Notes under the pieces: model-generated
The model's input: only the letters and a program-made list of their open reading frames with translations
The model's database searches: none
What the model was told of the DNA's origin: nothing
Made by a program: the position numbers and the translations under genes
DNA from: an unicellular cyanobacterium SU2
GTDB lineage: Bacteria > Cyanobacteriota > Cyanobacteriia > Cyanobacteriales > Microcystaceae
DNA: 64,000 nucleotides
Direction: 5' to 3'
Assembly (NCBI GenBank): GCA_002110465.1
Contig: NEED01000069.1
Span: forward strand, 62,001-126,000
In this document: positions 44,806 to 52,474 of the stretch, one piece after another
How positions within the stretch are numbered: position 1 is the stretch's first letter
Layout: the number at the start of each line of letters is the position of its first letter

Positions 44806-45333
44806 TCAATCAGGATACCAAAACATCCCTTTGATCCCTTCAGGATCTAGAACAAATCCTAGGCGACGATAAAAATCTACCACCTGGGGATCGGCAAACA
44901 AGGTGATGTTACTAATGTCTTCATTTCTGAGTTGTCGAATCATATATTTAATTAAAGCTTTTCCGAGTCCCTTATTTTGGCAACTCGGATGGACAACCAC
45001 GTCCCAAACCGTGGCATTAAAGGCGTGGTCAGAGGTTGCACGGGCAAATCCAACCAAACGCCGTCTATTGCCCTTAACTTCCCACATAGAGACGACCAGA
45101 AAACTATAAGTTAAGGCTCGCTTAACTTTCCGTAAAGGACGACGCGCCCAACCAACAGCATCACATAATTCTTCGAGTTCGTAGAGATCAATGTCCCGTT
45201 CGGTACTTAAGAAAATGCGCCGTTGACTGTCTGTCTCGCCTTTTACATCTAGGAGTTCTCCGTTGAACTGAGAAGTTGGGGCAGAGGTAGCTGAATCAGA
45301 GGGGTTACTAAACAATCGTTTCCAAAAGACCAT
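44806..45333 (-). CDS. GNAT-family N-acetyltransferase (Ycf52-like)
   Basis: 175 residues. GNAT acetyl-CoA site [20 protein letters not shown] and the C-terminal [20 protein letters not shown]. Length and the opening [11 protein letters not shown] match the cyanobacterial/red-algal plastid Ycf52 group. The acceptor (protein N-terminus, Lys or small molecule) is not known. Located 40 bp upstream of tRNA-Pro on the same strand. Confidence 0.85.
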   Translation of the reverse strand: MVFWKRLFSNPSDSATSAPTSQFNGELLDVKGETDSQRRIFLSTERDIDLYELEELCDAVGWARRPLRKVKRALTYSFLVVSMWEVKGNRRRLVGFARATSDHAFNATVWDVVVHPSCQNKGLGKALIKYMIRQLRNEDISNITLFADPQVVDFYRRLGFVLDPEGIKGMFWYPD

Positions 45334-45479
45334 GCCGATTAGGCTAAGCTTTGATGTTCTCTATAATTTATACTGGATTTAGGCCATTCGGGTAATTTTG
45401 AAATGGATACCAGATTGTGAATTTTTCCTTAGACCATTGTACCGACCAAACGGCTTTCCCATCAGGTTAGGATAAAAAT

Positions 45480-46400
45480 ATGCCAACCATCGACATTTTG
45501 GGAGTTCCTCACGCCTATGAGCTAATATCCCCTTCTCCTAAACCATCTACTCCTGTTTTGATTTTTATTCATGGATGGTTATTAAGCCGTCAGTATTGGC
45601 TGCCAGTGATTGAGAAATTAGCCTCTGACTATCCTTGTTTGATGTATGATCTGCGGGGGTTTGGTGATTCTCAACCAATTTCACAAACACTAAATCAACA
45701 GCCAATCATTGATCACACAACAGCCGTCCAACAAGCCAATTCAAGATTGGATCACCCTAGGTCTCTTTACAGTCTTCAAGCCTATGCTCGAGATTTGAGG
45801 ATTTTACTAGAGAAGTTGGCTATTGAGCGAGCTTGGCTCATTGGACATTCTTTAGGGGGTAGTATTGCTCTGTGGGGGGCTGATGTCTGTCCTCAACAGG
45901 TTCAGGGGGTAATTTGTCTGAATGCAGGAGGGGGAATTTACCTTAAAGAAGAATTTGACAGGTTTCGTTCAGCGGGAGAACAATTAATCAAACGTCGCCC
46001 TAACTGGTTGTCATATGTTCCTCTGATTGATGTACTGTTCTCTCGTATTATGGTAGCTTGTCCCTTAGAGAAACGTTGGGGACGACAACGGGTAATAGAT
46101 TTACTTAGGGCTGATGCACAAGCTGCCTTAGGGGCGTTGCTCGATTCGACAACCGAATCAGAAGTTCACCTCCTACCTCAAATTGTTGCTCGTTTGCAGC
46201 AACCTGTATATTTTTTGGCTGGGGATAAGGATAAAGTCATGGAACCCCAATATGTTCGCTATTTAGCCAGTTTTCATCCCCTTTTTGATGTACAAGGAAA
46301 AAATGTTCTTGAAATTGCTAATTGTGGTCATATGTCCATGGTGGAACAACCAGAAATATTAAGCGAAAAAATGTTGCACATTCTTATGACTCATGAATAA
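45480..46400 (+). CDS. Alpha/beta hydrolase
   Basis: 306 residues. Oxyanion-type FIHGWLLSRQYW, nucleophile elbow IGHSLGGSIALWG (Ser124), likely acid in LAGDKDKVMEPQ and catalytic His in IANCGHMSMVEQPE. An insertion near residues 66-100 (QTLNQQPIIDHTTAVQQ) is polar. Substrate unknown; esterase, haloperoxidase-like or lipase-like activity possible. Confidence 0.88.
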   Translation: MPTIDILGVPHAYELISPSPKPSTPVLIFIHGWLLSRQYWLPVIEKLASDYPCLMYDLRGFGDSQPISQTLNQQPIIDHTTAVQQANSRLDHPRSLYSLQAYARDLRILLEKLAIERAWLIGHSLGGSIALWGADVCPQQVQGVICLNAGGGIYLKEEFDRFRSAGEQLIKRRPNWLSYVPLIDVLFSRIMVACPLEKRWGRQRVIDLLRADAQAALGALLDSTTESEVHLLPQIVARLQQPVYFLAGDKDKVMEPQYVRYLASFHPLFDVQGKNVLEIANCGHMSMVEQPEILSEKMLHILMTHE

Positions 46401-46418
46401 TTCCACCTTAAATTTGTA

Positions 46419-46679
46419 TTAGAGAATCTCGATTTCTGCTTCAGGATGATTTATTTGTTCTAAAGTTTGCCATCCTGCTTGCCAAAGGGATCTATCTTTA
46501 AGCTGTTTAGCATTGATCCAAAAACGTACTTTGGGGTCACAAGAGGCAATCATTTCTGCAAATACCCATTTGCCTTGATTTTTGCGATTAACAACTTGAA
46601 AATGTCGCCATCCCCAGGTCTTTTGCTTAGCTGTCCATTTTGAGCCTAATAAATGTGGAAATTTTTGTTTCTTTACCAT
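46419..46679 (-). CDS. Trp-rich small protein (TIGR02450-type)
   Basis: 86 residues with eight tryptophans. Seen: LLGSKWTAKQKTWGWRHFQV, KWVFAEMIASCDPKVRFWIN and LKDRSLWQAGWQTLEQI. This matches the family TIGR02450, conserved in cyanobacteria and some proteobacteria, without known function. It lies 28 bp from an IS630 relic on the same strand. Confidence 0.8.
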   Translation of the reverse strand: MVKKQKFPHLLGSKWTAKQKTWGWRHFQVVNRKNQGKWVFAEMIASCDPKVRFWINAKQLKDRSLWQAGWQTLEQINHPEAEIEIL

Positions 46680-46707
46680 CGGTCTTAAATATATAGAAAA
46701 ACAGCCT

Positions 46708-47315
46708 TCATTCCTTTAAATCTCGATGACAACAACCTTTAAAAGTTAAAGGGATCAAAATTTTCCCATCGTTTAAAGCACCAATCCAACTTGCCCTTTC
46801 TCTTTTCTTTCCACATTTTAGAGCATAGCATCTTTCTCCCCTCGGACTATAACCATAACCATAGTCCTCTCTATTATCAAAGCCCGCTTTATCTACATAA
46901 ACTCTTCTTTTTTTATCAATTTTTGAAACTTTTTCTCTGAAAGCTTCTCGTTCTGTTTCATTTCTTTCCTGATATCCATAAGTTTTTTTTCTGGTTATTC
47001 CTAGTTTTTGGCAGGTATAACTAATATTTTGCTGAGTGATATTATGCCTCCACAATTCAGCCATCCTCGTTTGAGTTTTATCCTTATTTTTCTTGACAAA
47101 GAGCTGAAACTTTTCTTCATCTTCAATGATACTATGTCTTTCTTGTTTATTAGCGCGCTCGCCCTGAACTATCCTGTTTCTTTGTCTCTTTTTAACCATA
47201 AATCCAAAGTATTGCGACTAATTTTTAATAAACCACAGACATTCACTTTTTTATATCCTCTTTTTATGACTTCAATTGCTTCCTTTCGTAAATCATAGCT
47301 ATAAGGTGCTGACAT
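46708..47315 (-). pseudogene. IS630-family transposase relic
   Basis: Starts MSAPYSYDLRKEAIEVIKRG at 47315 with the N-terminal helix-turn-helix ending TLDLWLKRDKETG, then a frameshift, and continues in another frame (47199-46708) with EDEEKFQLFVKKNKDKTQTR, YGYQERNETEREAFREK, the DDE region VYVDKAGFDNREDYGYG and GERCYALKCGKKRERASWIG. It ends early at CCHRDLKE, so the last third with the final Glu is missing. No terminal inverted repeats found. Confidence 0.85.
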
Positions 47316-47415
47316 GACTGGTAGCGATGACTTGATTACTTCGTTGCCATTATAAATAATGTCCTAACCATCATGCATAGTGCTATAGCTTGACCTTGGC
47401 TCAGGATAGCTATTG

Positions 47416-49245
47416 CTAACTGTTTGTGCTTAAAATGTTAGCCAACTCAAACTTAGATAATAAACCTTGTCCATTTGACCAACTGGCTACTAATAATTGA
47501 GTGTCTCCCACTCCAATAATACTGGTTATATTTAAAGGGAGTTCAAAAGCAAAAATTCTAAACCCTTCTCGATCTAATAATACAACCTCTTTGTAACCAT
47601 CCCCAACAATATATCCCCAAGATTGAGCAATAATAAATGTGGGGGCAAAATTCAAAGGAATACGAGTCACTTTAAAAGGTTTGAGGTTGATCAAAATTGC
47701 TAAAGATGGATTATTAGCATCAATTCCCAACAGTTCGTAGGGAGAATTGGGACTTGAAGTCAGCAAGAATAATATTAATGGTAAAGAAAAGCCTTTAGTC
47801 ATTAATCCTCTACGATTGAAAATATAAAAATAGGTTTTACTTTTATCGTAAGAATCATAGCAAAAAAGAGCGATTCCATGACGGTTATCTAAAGGGATTA
47901 ATTGGGGTAAGTAAGAAAATTGAATAGGGGAATTAATAGAAGATAAATTAGGAAATTTAAAGAATTCTAAGTAATTAGAAGCCTCTTCTTTATCAGTCTG
48001 GTAGGCTAACGCCAGCCAACGTCCTTGTAAATCAATTGAATGGATAAACTGATTGGTAGAAATAGGAGAAAAAACTTGCTGGATTTCTGGGGAAGCTTTC
48101 CCTAAACTAAGGGAAACATTAAAACAGTAGAGGGTATATTGAGCAGAAGAATTAGAAGAAGCTGAGCGTGTGAGAACAAAACAACCTTGGGGACGGACAT
48201 TCAATTCTACAATGGGATCAGCTAGAGAAAATAGTTCTTGTTCAATCAAAATTCTTTTCAGACTAGCATCACTATAGATGCGACAATATAAACGATTTCC
48301 CACTGCTAAAAAAACGTTTTCTGATTGTACTGCTAAGTGAAAAACTGGAGCGGTTAAGGGGGTTTTATCAAGCCTTTTAACCTGATTAGATTTTGGGAGA
48401 AGAGAAGGAGGACTTAGCACCCGTTGTCGAGGTTCAACAGTAAGCAAATTAGCGCAATGACGCAACCTTGTTATCATAGCCTGGGCTGAGGTAAAACGCC
48501 GCTTAGGTAACTTCTCTAATGCCTTTTGAATAATAACTTTTAGAGAATTAGGAACCGTATCAGGAATAGCGACTCGTTGGTTGAGGTGAGCTAACATTAA
48601 ATCCCCAGGAAGCCCCGAAAAGGGTCGTTCTCCTACAATTAACTCATAAAGCATAATCCCGACTGAATAGAGATCTGTCCCATAGGAATATTTACCATAG
48701 ATTCTTTCGGGAGCCATATAAGCAGGAGAACCGGTATAGCCATCCCCTTGACTTAAGTTTTGCGCCTCTTGAATGACACGAGCAATCCCAAAATCGCTAA
48801 TACGTGCAGTCCAGCCTTGAGCGGTCACATTTAATAAAATATTTTCGGGTTTAATATCACAGTGAATAATTTTATGTTGATGGGCGTGTTCTAACCCCAA
48901 TAAAATATCAATAATTAAGTCAAGACGACATTTTAAAGTCAGTTCTCCTTCGGCATTCATCAAATCTCGTAAGGTTCCCCCTTCACAATAATCCATAACC
49001 AGATAGCGTCCCGTGCCATGGTGTTCGATCGCCTGACAAGAGACAATATTAGGATGACGTAAACTTACTAAGTAGGAGAATTCCCGTAAAAATCGATGGG
49101 TGGGAAATCTTTGAAGATTAAGATCTTTAAGGGCAACAAATTTTCCTGTCTGACGGTTAACCGCGCAATAAACACGGCCAAATTGTCCTTGTCCTATCTG
49201 TCCTAAAATACGATATCGAGAACGATGATGAAAAATAGGTGTCAA
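47416..49245 (-). CDS. Serine/threonine protein kinase with C-terminal sensor region
   Basis: 609 residues, TTG start. Hanks-type kinase domain (residues 10-265): IGQGQFGRVYCAV, Lys40 in FVALKDL, catalytic loop HCDIKPENILL (Asp130; Cys instead of Arg, a non-RD kinase), DFGIARV, GSPAYMAPERIYG. Residues 285-609 form a beta-rich region resembling a degenerate propeller (LQGRWLALAYQTD, LGIDANNPSLAIL). No transmembrane helix, so probably cytosolic. Divergent from the small membrane protein at 49304. Confidence 0.9.
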   Translation of the reverse strand: MTPIFHHRSRYRILGQIGQGQFGRVYCAVNRQTGKFVALKDLNLQRFPTHRFLREFSYLVSLRHPNIVSCQAIEHHGTGRYLVMDYCEGGTLRDLMNAEGELTLKCRLDLIIDILLGLEHAHQHKIIHCDIKPENILLNVTAQGWTARISDFGIARVIQEAQNLSQGDGYTGSPAYMAPERIYGKYSYGTDLYSVGIMLYELIVGERPFSGLPGDLMLAHLNQRVAIPDTVPNSLKVIIQKALEKLPKRRFTSAQAMITRLRHCANLLTVEPRQRVLSPPSLLPKSNQVKRLDKTPLTAPVFHLAVQSENVFLAVGNRLYCRIYSDASLKRILIEQELFSLADPIVELNVRPQGCFVLTRSASSNSSAQYTLYCFNVSLSLGKASPEIQQVFSPISTNQFIHSIDLQGRWLALAYQTDKEEASNYLEFFKFPNLSSINSPIQFSYLPQLIPLDNRHGIALFCYDSYDKSKTYFYIFNRRGLMTKGFSLPLILFLLTSSPNSPYELLGIDANNPSLAILINLKPFKVTRIPLNFAPTFIIAQSWGYIVGDGYKEVVLLDREGFRIFAFELPLNITSIIGVGDTQLLVASWSNGQGLLSKFELANILSTNS

Positions 49246-49303
49246 AGTAACATAATAGAATGGTTATCACTTATAATTTTAAGTTGAATTTCAACGGATA
49301 ACT

Positions 49304-49474
49304 ATGGCCTTTTTTCGTCAATATATTGCCCCTTTTTTCATTGTTTTGATCTTTTTGGTCGCCCTAGTGGCCGTTAGTGCCCGCGCCTTTTTGCCTTCAG
49401 ATATGGCTGCTCCGGCTCCTGTTGATGATGTAGGATTTTCTATAGAAACAGTTCATCTAGGAAAAATGACTTGA
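49304..49474 (+). CDS. Small single-helix membrane protein (56 aa)
   Basis: A short gene found by reading: MAFFRQYIAPFFIVLIFLVA, then LVAVSARAFLPSDMAAPAPV and a 16-residue acidic tail. One transmembrane helix (residues 8-30). Its TGA overlaps the TTG start of the downstream GNAT gene (TTGA), a sign of translational coupling and an argument that it is real. Function unknown. It diverges from the kinase gene across 58 bp. Confidence 0.65.
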   Translation: MAFFRQYIAPFFIVLIFLVALVAVSARAFLPSDMAAPAPVDDVGFSIETVHLGKMT

Positions 49475-49953
49475 ATGAGTCGTCAACCATTGATTATCAA
49501 TTACGACGGGGGTCTGTTAAGGATCGGGGGTTACTGGTCAAGTTTATGCAGGTGACTTATCAGGAATTGTTCCCCCAACAATCTGATTTAAGTCACCTCA
49601 AAACCACTGTTAATCAGTATTTATCGGCTAAAACGCCTCTCTGGTGGGTGGTAGTGAAGGGTCAAGAACATCAAAGTTTAAAGCCGGTGGCTTGTCTCTG
49701 GATGGGGAATGCCATTGATCAAGTAACGGGCGATCGCTATGGACATATTTTCTTAATTTATGTAAACCCTGACCATCGCCGTCGGGGTCTGGCTACCGCC
49801 TTAATTCAACAAGCAAAAAAATGGGTCTTATCAAGGGGCAATCACCGATTGGGATTACAAGTCTTTGATATTAATCAACCCGCCCTAGGTCTGTACCATC
49901 ATTTAGGATTTCAAACTCAATCTCGTTTAATGTTTAAAGAATATTTTGATTGA
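49471..49953 (+). CDS. GNAT-family N-acetyltransferase
   Basis: 160 residues. Acetyl-CoA-binding segment IYVNPDHRRRGLATALIQQA and C-terminal GLYHHLGFQTQSRLMFKEYF. The start is a TTG that overlaps the stop of the small membrane protein; there is no in-frame ATG before residue 26, and an ATG at 49475 is out of frame. Such RimI-like enzymes acetylate protein N-termini or small amines; target unknown. Confidence 0.8.
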   Translation: MNESSTIDYQLRRGSVKDRGLLVKFMQVTYQELFPQQSDLSHLKTTVNQYLSAKTPLWWVVVKGQEHQSLKPVACLWMGNAIDQVTGDRYGHIFLIYVNPDHRRRGLATALIQQAKKWVLSRGNHRLGLQVFDINQPALGLYHHLGFQTQSRLMFKEYFD

Positions 49954-51247
49954 TCAGCGTCTCCAAATACTTCTTGTTGAGGTTACTAAATGTTACTGAT
50001 TTAGTTCTTTTGGTAAATTTTTATGCTGATTTTAATGATTTTTGACTTTTTTTATGTCTATAAATTTAATACTATTAAAAATCTAGTACAATTAGCTAAG
50101 AATTGTTTTAAGGGTAAGACCAATAGAATTAATATTAATGACTGACGATACTTTTTTAGAAAATTCTGTTTATATCAATTTCAAGAAGATGAACATGGTG
50201 TAGTCATTGCTGAAGACAAACGAGAAGACTTAGAAGAGTTTTTAGGGCTACATTATCCCACTTCAGATATTCCTAAACAAGCTAGAAAATTATACTACGT
50301 TTACCCAGTGTTTATCCTCCTGCGACTAACTATGTTTCTCAAGCGAGTGGATTATTAGCAATTTCTATTTTTGTTAATCAACTTTCTTATCATATCCTTT
50401 TGTTTCGACCTCAAATCATTCAAACCATTACTTGGGGTGGTAATCCGAATAAACCTATTGTTGTTGAAGATAATAGTATCCGATTACTTCCCCGTAAATC
50501 TTTTGCCTGTTGGAAAGAAACCGTTAGAAATTAATCTTTCCCTTGGAAATTAATCAAAATTGAGGCAGCACAATTATTAAGAAATACTCTGAAGTAACAA
50601 GCCATAATTTTTTATGCCACAAAAGATGTGCGGAATGTTGGTTACTATTGTTGTTTTAACTGCATCAGTTTTAGAACATCAAAAAAATAGAGCATTGGGC
50701 AATCCAATATGAATGTCAGCCCTTAAAAACCTATGCAACTAAACTAGAAAAGCAACTGATGAATTTTGATGGAAATTCTCTTTTAAAAACCATTCAAGAA
50801 TTTCCCAACGTTATAAGTACCTAAACTTAATTAATTGCACACTTTAATTTCCTACAATGCTTATATAATCAGGTTTTTAGTCTAGCTTGATGTGCAATTA
50901 ATTTTATGTACTCACTTACAATTGCTTGCATCAAGAAAAACATTAAAAAGTTAGGCGTGCTTGAGAGGCTGTAATTTCTCATCTGTTTCTCAACGAAAAT
51001 TAATTTTTTGACGCTTCAATAGAATAAGAAGTCAAAATCTATAGTGGTGATGATTTATCTTTACTCATATCTTGGACCTTCAATTAAACTAGCTAGTGAA
51101 TAGTCGCAGACAACTAATAACACAAGAAATCATCAAATATTAGTAAATTAATACATAGTCTATACTGAGAATTATCTGGAGCTTAATGAACAATCAAGTC
51201 AAGTTTTAACCCAGTAATAATAATGATATTGAGGAGGTTAAATCACT
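49954..51247. other. Gene-poor decay region, 1.3 kb
   Basis: Besides the phytochrome remnant there is a second possible fragment at 50690-50824 (EHWAIQYECQPLKTYATKLE, MNFDGNSLLKTIQEFPNV), resembling the C-terminal tails of cyanobacterial hybrid sensor kinases; it lacks a start. At 50831-50841 and 50891-50901, TTAATTGCACA forms an inverted pair. The last 200 bp lead into the SDR gene, whose ribosome site is GAGGAGG. No other gene seen. Confidence 0.6.
50152..50597 (+). pseudogene. Phytochrome-like photoreceptor pseudogene (GAF/PHY remnant)
   Basis: Two frames together read as parts of a phytochrome. The first, from 50152, gives HGVVIAEDKREDLEEFLGLH and YPTSDIPKQARKLYYV, the GAF entry of the chromophore domain (PASDIP-type motif). 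After a deletion of roughly 140 codons, the second gives LPSVYPPATNYVSQASGLLA, HILLFRPQIIQTITWGGNPN and PRKSFACWKETVRN, the PHY tongue (WGG, PRxSF). There is then a stop and SFPWKLIKIEAAQLLRNTLK. The chromophore-binding Cys region and the kinase are missing. Inactive. Confidence 0.88.
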
Positions 51248-52012
51248 GTGAAAGGAACAGCTCTTGTGACAGGTGGTGCCATTCGCTTGGGGCGAGGGTT
51301 TGCTATAGGATTAGCACAATTAGGCTACAATATCGCTATCCATTACAATCAATCCCACTTGGCGGCTGAAGCAACCCTCGAAGAAATCCGTAGCTTTGGC
51401 GTTCAATGTCAGGGATTTCAAGCCGATTTTACCAAAGAAACTGATCTTAAACCAATAATTGCTGCTGTCGGCGATCGCTTTCCAGATTTGAATGTTCTTA
51501 TCAACAGTGCCTCGGTTTACGAGTCAGCCTCCCTCACCGAGACAACCCCTCAGTTATTTGATCAACAATTTACCGTTAACTTGCGAACCCCCTATTTCCT
51601 CACTAAAGCCTTCGCTCAATTTTGCCAGTCGGGGAATATCATCAATATTATTGACAACAAAATCGCTTTTAACCAATATCACTATTGCGCTTACCTCCTA
51701 TCCAAAAAAGCCCTAGCCGAATTAACAAAACTAGCCGCGATGGAACTTGCCCCTCAAATTCGTGTCAATGGGATCGCTCCAGGAGTCACCCTATTCCCAA
51801 CAACTAGAACTGAGGATTATAGGGCTTGGCGCATTCGCGGAATTCCTTTGCAACGTCAAGGCAAGATTGATTATCTTTTACACGCCCTAAAATATATTCT
51901 AGAAAATGAATTTGTCACTGGACAAATCCTCACGATTGATGGTGGAGAATCCCTAACTAATATTGGCAAAAATTCCGACAACTATCTCGGTTTAGCAGGA
52001 GAAACCTCATGA
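51248..52012 (+). CDS. SDR oxidoreductase, pteridine reductase/FolM-like
   Basis: 254 residues, GTG start with ribosome site GAGGAGG. Nucleotide site VTGGAIRLGRGFAIGLAQLG: the TGxxxRxG form is typical of pteridine reductase/FolM rather than the TGxxxGxG of other SDRs. Active-site LLSKKAL after Tyr (YxxxK) is present, and the C-terminal ILTIDGGESL is usual. The gene overlaps folK by 4 bp, so a role as dihydromonapterin or dihydrofolate reductase in the folate/pterin pathway is likely. Confidence 0.85.
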   Translation: MKGTALVTGGAIRLGRGFAIGLAQLGYNIAIHYNQSHLAAEATLEEIRSFGVQCQGFQADFTKETDLKPIIAAVGDRFPDLNVLINSASVYESASLTETTPQLFDQQFTVNLRTPYFLTKAFAQFCQSGNIINIIDNKIAFNQYHYCAYLLSKKALAELTKLAAMELAPQIRVNGIAPGVTLFPTTRTEDYRAWRIRGIPLQRQGKIDYLLHALKYILENEFVTGQILTIDGGESLTNIGKNSDNYLGLAGETS

Positions 52013-52440
52013 ATCATGTTCTGCTCTCGGTTGGCTCTAATATCAATCCAGTTAAGAATTTCCGCGCTGCATCGACTATTCTGGCTCAAGAACAGATTTT
52101 AGTAGACTGTTCCCAGGAAATTGTCACCAAACCTCATGGTTATCCCCATCAACCTGATTTTTTGAACGGAGCCTTTTATCTGAAAACGCCTTTAGACCGC
52201 CTTACGTTCAACTGTTCTCTCAAAGCCATTGAAAAGCTGTTAGGACGGGTGAAAACCACCATTAAGTCGGGACCGCGTACCATCGACCTGGATATTGTCG
52301 TGTGGAATGGCCAGATTGTTCGAGATGAATTTTATCACCATGAGTATGTCCGTGTCCCCATCTGGGAACTGGCACAAAAACATGGGATTATCTTTCAAAA
52401 AGAGATTATTGACAGTTCTAAAGGGGCAAATAACCCCTAG
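52009..52440 (+). CDS. folK: 2-amino-4-hydroxy-6-hydroxymethyldihydropteridine pyrophosphokinase
   Basis: HPPK, transferring pyrophosphate from ATP to 6-hydroxymethyl-dihydropterin in folate synthesis. 143 residues, slightly short. Seen: LLSVGSNINPVKNFRAAS, the FLNGAFYLKT segment and the signature GPRTIDLDIVVWNG. Overlaps the FolM-like gene by ATGA, so they are translationally coupled. Confidence 0.92.
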   Translation: MNHVLLSVGSNINPVKNFRAASTILAQEQILVDCSQEIVTKPHGYPHQPDFLNGAFYLKTPLDRLTFNCSLKAIEKLLGRVKTTIKSGPRTIDLDIVVWNGQIVRDEFYHHEYVRVPIWELAQKHGIIFQKEIIDSSKGANNP

Positions 52441-52474
52441 AAACCTTAGGGTTTGCAACAATTAAGTCAAAGAT

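Noticed and set aside
47008-47298. 96-codon plus-strand frame
   Set aside because: Antisense shadow of the IS630 transposase relic.
50371-50553. 60-codon frame in the decay region
   Set aside because: It is the wrong frame over the PHY part of the phytochrome pseudogene; the neighbouring frame gives clear family motifs.
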